NCBI GenBank assembly: GCA_019351975.1 | Contig: JABBOG010000007.1 | Location: forward strand, 46,159 to 110,158 | Origin: Acidobacteriota bacterium | GTDB lineage: Bacteria; Acidobacteriota; Terriglobia; Terriglobales; Acidobacteriaceae | Direction: 5' to 3' | Length of the DNA stretch: 64,000 nt | Shown here: piece after piece, positions 62,335 through 64,000 of the stretch | Position numbering within the stretch: the stretch's first letter is position 1 | How the letters are laid out: each line of letters opens with the position of its first letter | Notes under the pieces: model-generated | Told to the model about the DNA's origin: nothing | Seen by the model: only the letters and a program-made list of their open reading frames with translations | Databases searched by the model: none | Made by a program: the position numbers and the translations under genes

Positions 62335-64000
62335 TTATTTGGATTCGCTGGCGGTACGGGCGGGGGCGAACTCGTCGCCTTTGTTCCACTCGATGGTGTG
62401 GGGTGCGGTGATGGCCTGCCAGCCGAGGTCGATGCCGAAGCGGGCGAGTTTGGCGTCACCGGCGAAGTCCCATTTGGGATCGAAGTTGTCGGAGAAGTTG
62501 TGGTAGTGGTTGTCGTTATATTCCTTCTCCTGCGCTTTGCCCCAGGCGTGGTCGTGGCCCTCGTAGAGGGTTCCGGCGTCGACGCTGAAGGCGGGGATGC
62601 CGACGCGGGAGAGGCTGAAGTGGTCGCTACGGTAGTAGCTGCCTGCGCTGGGGCGGGGGTCGGGGACGATGATGAGGCCGAAGCGCCTGGCGGTGGCCTG
62701 GACGGTGGGGAAGAAGGTGGTGCGCTGCGCGCCGTTGACGTTGATCTCCTGCGGGATGCCGATGGGGATGAGCATGTCGTAGTTGATGTCGAGGGCGATC
62801 TGCGCGGCGGGGATGGGCGGGTGCTGGCCGAGGTACTCGGAGCCGAGCAGGCCCTGTTCTTCGGCGGTGACGGAGGCGAAGATGACGGAGTGGGGGACGT
62901 TGCGTGCGGTCTGGCTCCAAGCGCGGGCCATTTCGAGGATCATGGCGACGCCGGTGCCGTTGTCGGCGGCACCGTTGTAGATGTTGTCGCCGGGCATGCC
63001 GGGGACGAAGCCGAGGTGGTCGTAGTGTGCGGTGTAGAGGACGGCCTGGTCCTTGGCGCCGGCGGCGACGTTTTCGCCGGGGAGGATGCCGATGACGTTG
63101 GGGCTCTGGAACTTGCGGACGGTGCTGGTGACGGTGGCCTTGAGGGTGACGGGAAGCTGGACGGGTTTGAAGCCGGGCTTGCCGGCGGCTTCAAACTCTT
63201 TGTCGAGGTCGAGGCCGCTCATGGTGAAGAGCTTGCGGGCGACGTCGAGCTGGATCCAGCTGGCGGCTTCGAGGCCGGGGTTTTTGTCGTCGGCGAGGTA
63301 GGTTTTTTCACCGGCGTTGGAGTTCTTGACGACGTCCCAGCCGTAGCTGGCGAGGTCGGTGCGGTGGATGATGAGGGCGCCGAGGGCACCTTTGCGGGCG
63401 GCCTGCTCGAACTTGTAGGTCCAGCGGCCGTAGTAGGTGAGGGCGCTGCCGGCGAAGAAGGCGGGGTCGTTGGAGGGTGGGTCGCCGACGATGCAGAGGA
63501 TGACTTTGCCTTTGACGTCGACCCCGGCGTAGTCGTCCCAGTTGAACTCGGGTGCGGTGACACCGTAGCCGACGAAGACGATGGGTGCGTCGATGGTGGC
63601 GGTGGGGGTGAGGGTTTCGTTGGAGACGGTGTAGTCGTCGCCGAATTTGAGGAGGACGGGGGCGTTGGAGGACTTGTCGCCGATGAGGGTGAAGGAGGTG
63701 TCGGCGGGCTGGACTTTCATGCCGACGAAATCGACTTGCTGGAGGTAGGTGCCGTTGTCGCCGCCGGGCTTGAGGCCGTCGATGGCGAACTGGGTGGCGA
63801 TGTACTTGGCGGCGAGTTCGCCGCCGCGGAGGCCGGGGTATCGGCCTTCGAAGAGGTCGTCGGAGATGAACTTGTCCTGGGCGCGGATGTTGGCGGGGTT
63901 GATGGCGGCTTCGATGCGGGCGGCGGTGGGAGAGGCGGCTTTGGGCTGCATCAGGGCCTGGGTGAGCGGCAGGTTGGCGGCGAGCAGCTGATCGAGATCG
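62335..64000 (-). CDS. M28-family metallopeptidase with PA domain (5' end probably outside window)
   Basis: The minus-strand frame is open to the window edge; a possible internal ATG at 63951 gives 538 residues, but the in-frame upstream text (DQLLAANLPLTQAL) looks like the end of a signal peptide, so the true start is likely outside. A PA-type insertion precedes the peptidase domain, which has AHYDHLGF, NGAADNGTGVAM, TAEEQGLLGSEYLG, DINYDM and a later His-containing RSDHFSLSRVG: the two-zinc ligands of M28 aminopeptidases. It should be a secreted or periplasmic amino- or carboxypeptidase. C-rich on its own strand. Confidence 0.88.
   Translation of the reverse strand, partial: DLDQLLAANLPLTQALMQPKAASPTAARIEAAINPANIRAQDKFISDDLFEGRYPGLRGGELAAKYIATQFAIDGLKPGGDNGTYLQQVDFVGMKVQPADTSFTLIGDKSSNAPVLLKFGDDYTVSNETLTPTATIDAPIVFVGYGVTAPEFNWDDYAGVDVKGKVILCIVGDPPSNDPAFFAGSALTYYGRWTYKFEQAARKGALGALIIHRTDLASYGWDVVKNSNAGEKTYLADDKNPGLEAASWIQLDVARKLFTMSGLDLDKEFEAAGKPGFKPVQLPVTLKATVTSTVRKFQSPNVIGILPGENVAAGAKDQAVLYTAHYDHLGFVPGMPGDNIYNGAADNGTGVAMILEMARAWSQTARNVPHSVIFASVTAEEQGLLGSEYLGQHPPIPAAQIALDINYDMLIPIGIPQEINVNGAQRTTFFPTVQATARRFGLIIVPDPRPSAGSYYRSDHFSLSRVGIPAFSVDAGTLYEGHDHAWGKAQEKEYNDNHYHNFSDNFDPKWDFAGDAKLARFGIDLGWQAITAPHTIEWNKGDEFAPARTASESK

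Overview
The window looks like chromosomal DNA of an acidobacterium, probably subdivision 1 (family Acidobacteriaceae; genus not resolvable by eye). Three very large Oar-type TonB-dependent receptors without SusD partners, a CRTAC1/ASPIC protein paired with a TPR protein, a propeller-sensor histidine kinase, many secreted hydrolases, lipid A genes and a DprE1/DprE2 pair all fit that group. GC content is high and the DNA is gene-dense. No rRNA, CRISPR array, IS element, integrase or prophage gene was seen.

Region 1 (1-16.3 kb) looks like a sensing and carbohydrate-uptake neighbourhood. It holds an outer-membrane barrel of the alginate-export type (cut by the left edge), a two-component system with a small secreted protein, a TonB receptor followed by a TPR protein and a CRTAC1 protein, a LacI-family repressor, and a periplasmic GH3 beta-glucosidase. 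Near-identical LacI-type palindromes (core CAARCGTTTG) lie upstream of both the receptor and the glucosidase, so the repressor may tie them into one regulon.

Region 2 (16.4-34 kb) is envelope biology and protein quality control: fabZ-lpxA-lpxI (lipid A), a secreted peroxiredoxin, an RlpA-type lipoprotein, a secreted TldD/TldE-like pair in which one partner lacks the zinc motif, an M48 protease, a HIT protein, MsrA and a patatin-barrel protein of the type Vd secretion class. A minus-strand operon follows, made of a heptad-repeat secreted protein, an orphan OppD-type ATPase and a phosphoesterase. A luciferase-like monooxygenase closes the region.

Region 3 (34-51 kb) has two more Oar-type receptors in tandem, a DedA-rhodanese fusion, a geranylgeranyl-reductase-like flavoprotein, a tiny protein resembling a lone histidine-kinase DHp helix, tRNA-Leu(CAG), a GH15 glucoamylase-type enzyme, Mn-type superoxide dismutase, a small ICMT-like methyltransferase with a possible ATC start, and typA/bipA.

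Region 4 (51-64 kb) begins with a zinc-dependent phospholipase C-like protein. Next is a + strand cluster with the ATP-grasp / alpha-E / transglutaminase set, whose substrate is unknown. It is interrupted by a nucleoside hydrolase-like protein, an acyltransferase and a decayed DUF4258/DUF2283 pair. A minus-strand operon of an SDR, DprE1-like and DprE2-like enzymes follows, then a repeat-rich 0.5 kb spacer, then an M28 peptidase cut by the right edge.

The best candidates for new biology are the modified ATP-grasp/alpha-E/transglutaminase cluster, the FGQ-heptad protein with its orphan ATPase, the secreted active/inactive TldD-like pair and the lone DHp-like protein. Functional names rest on motif reading only; no database search was possible.
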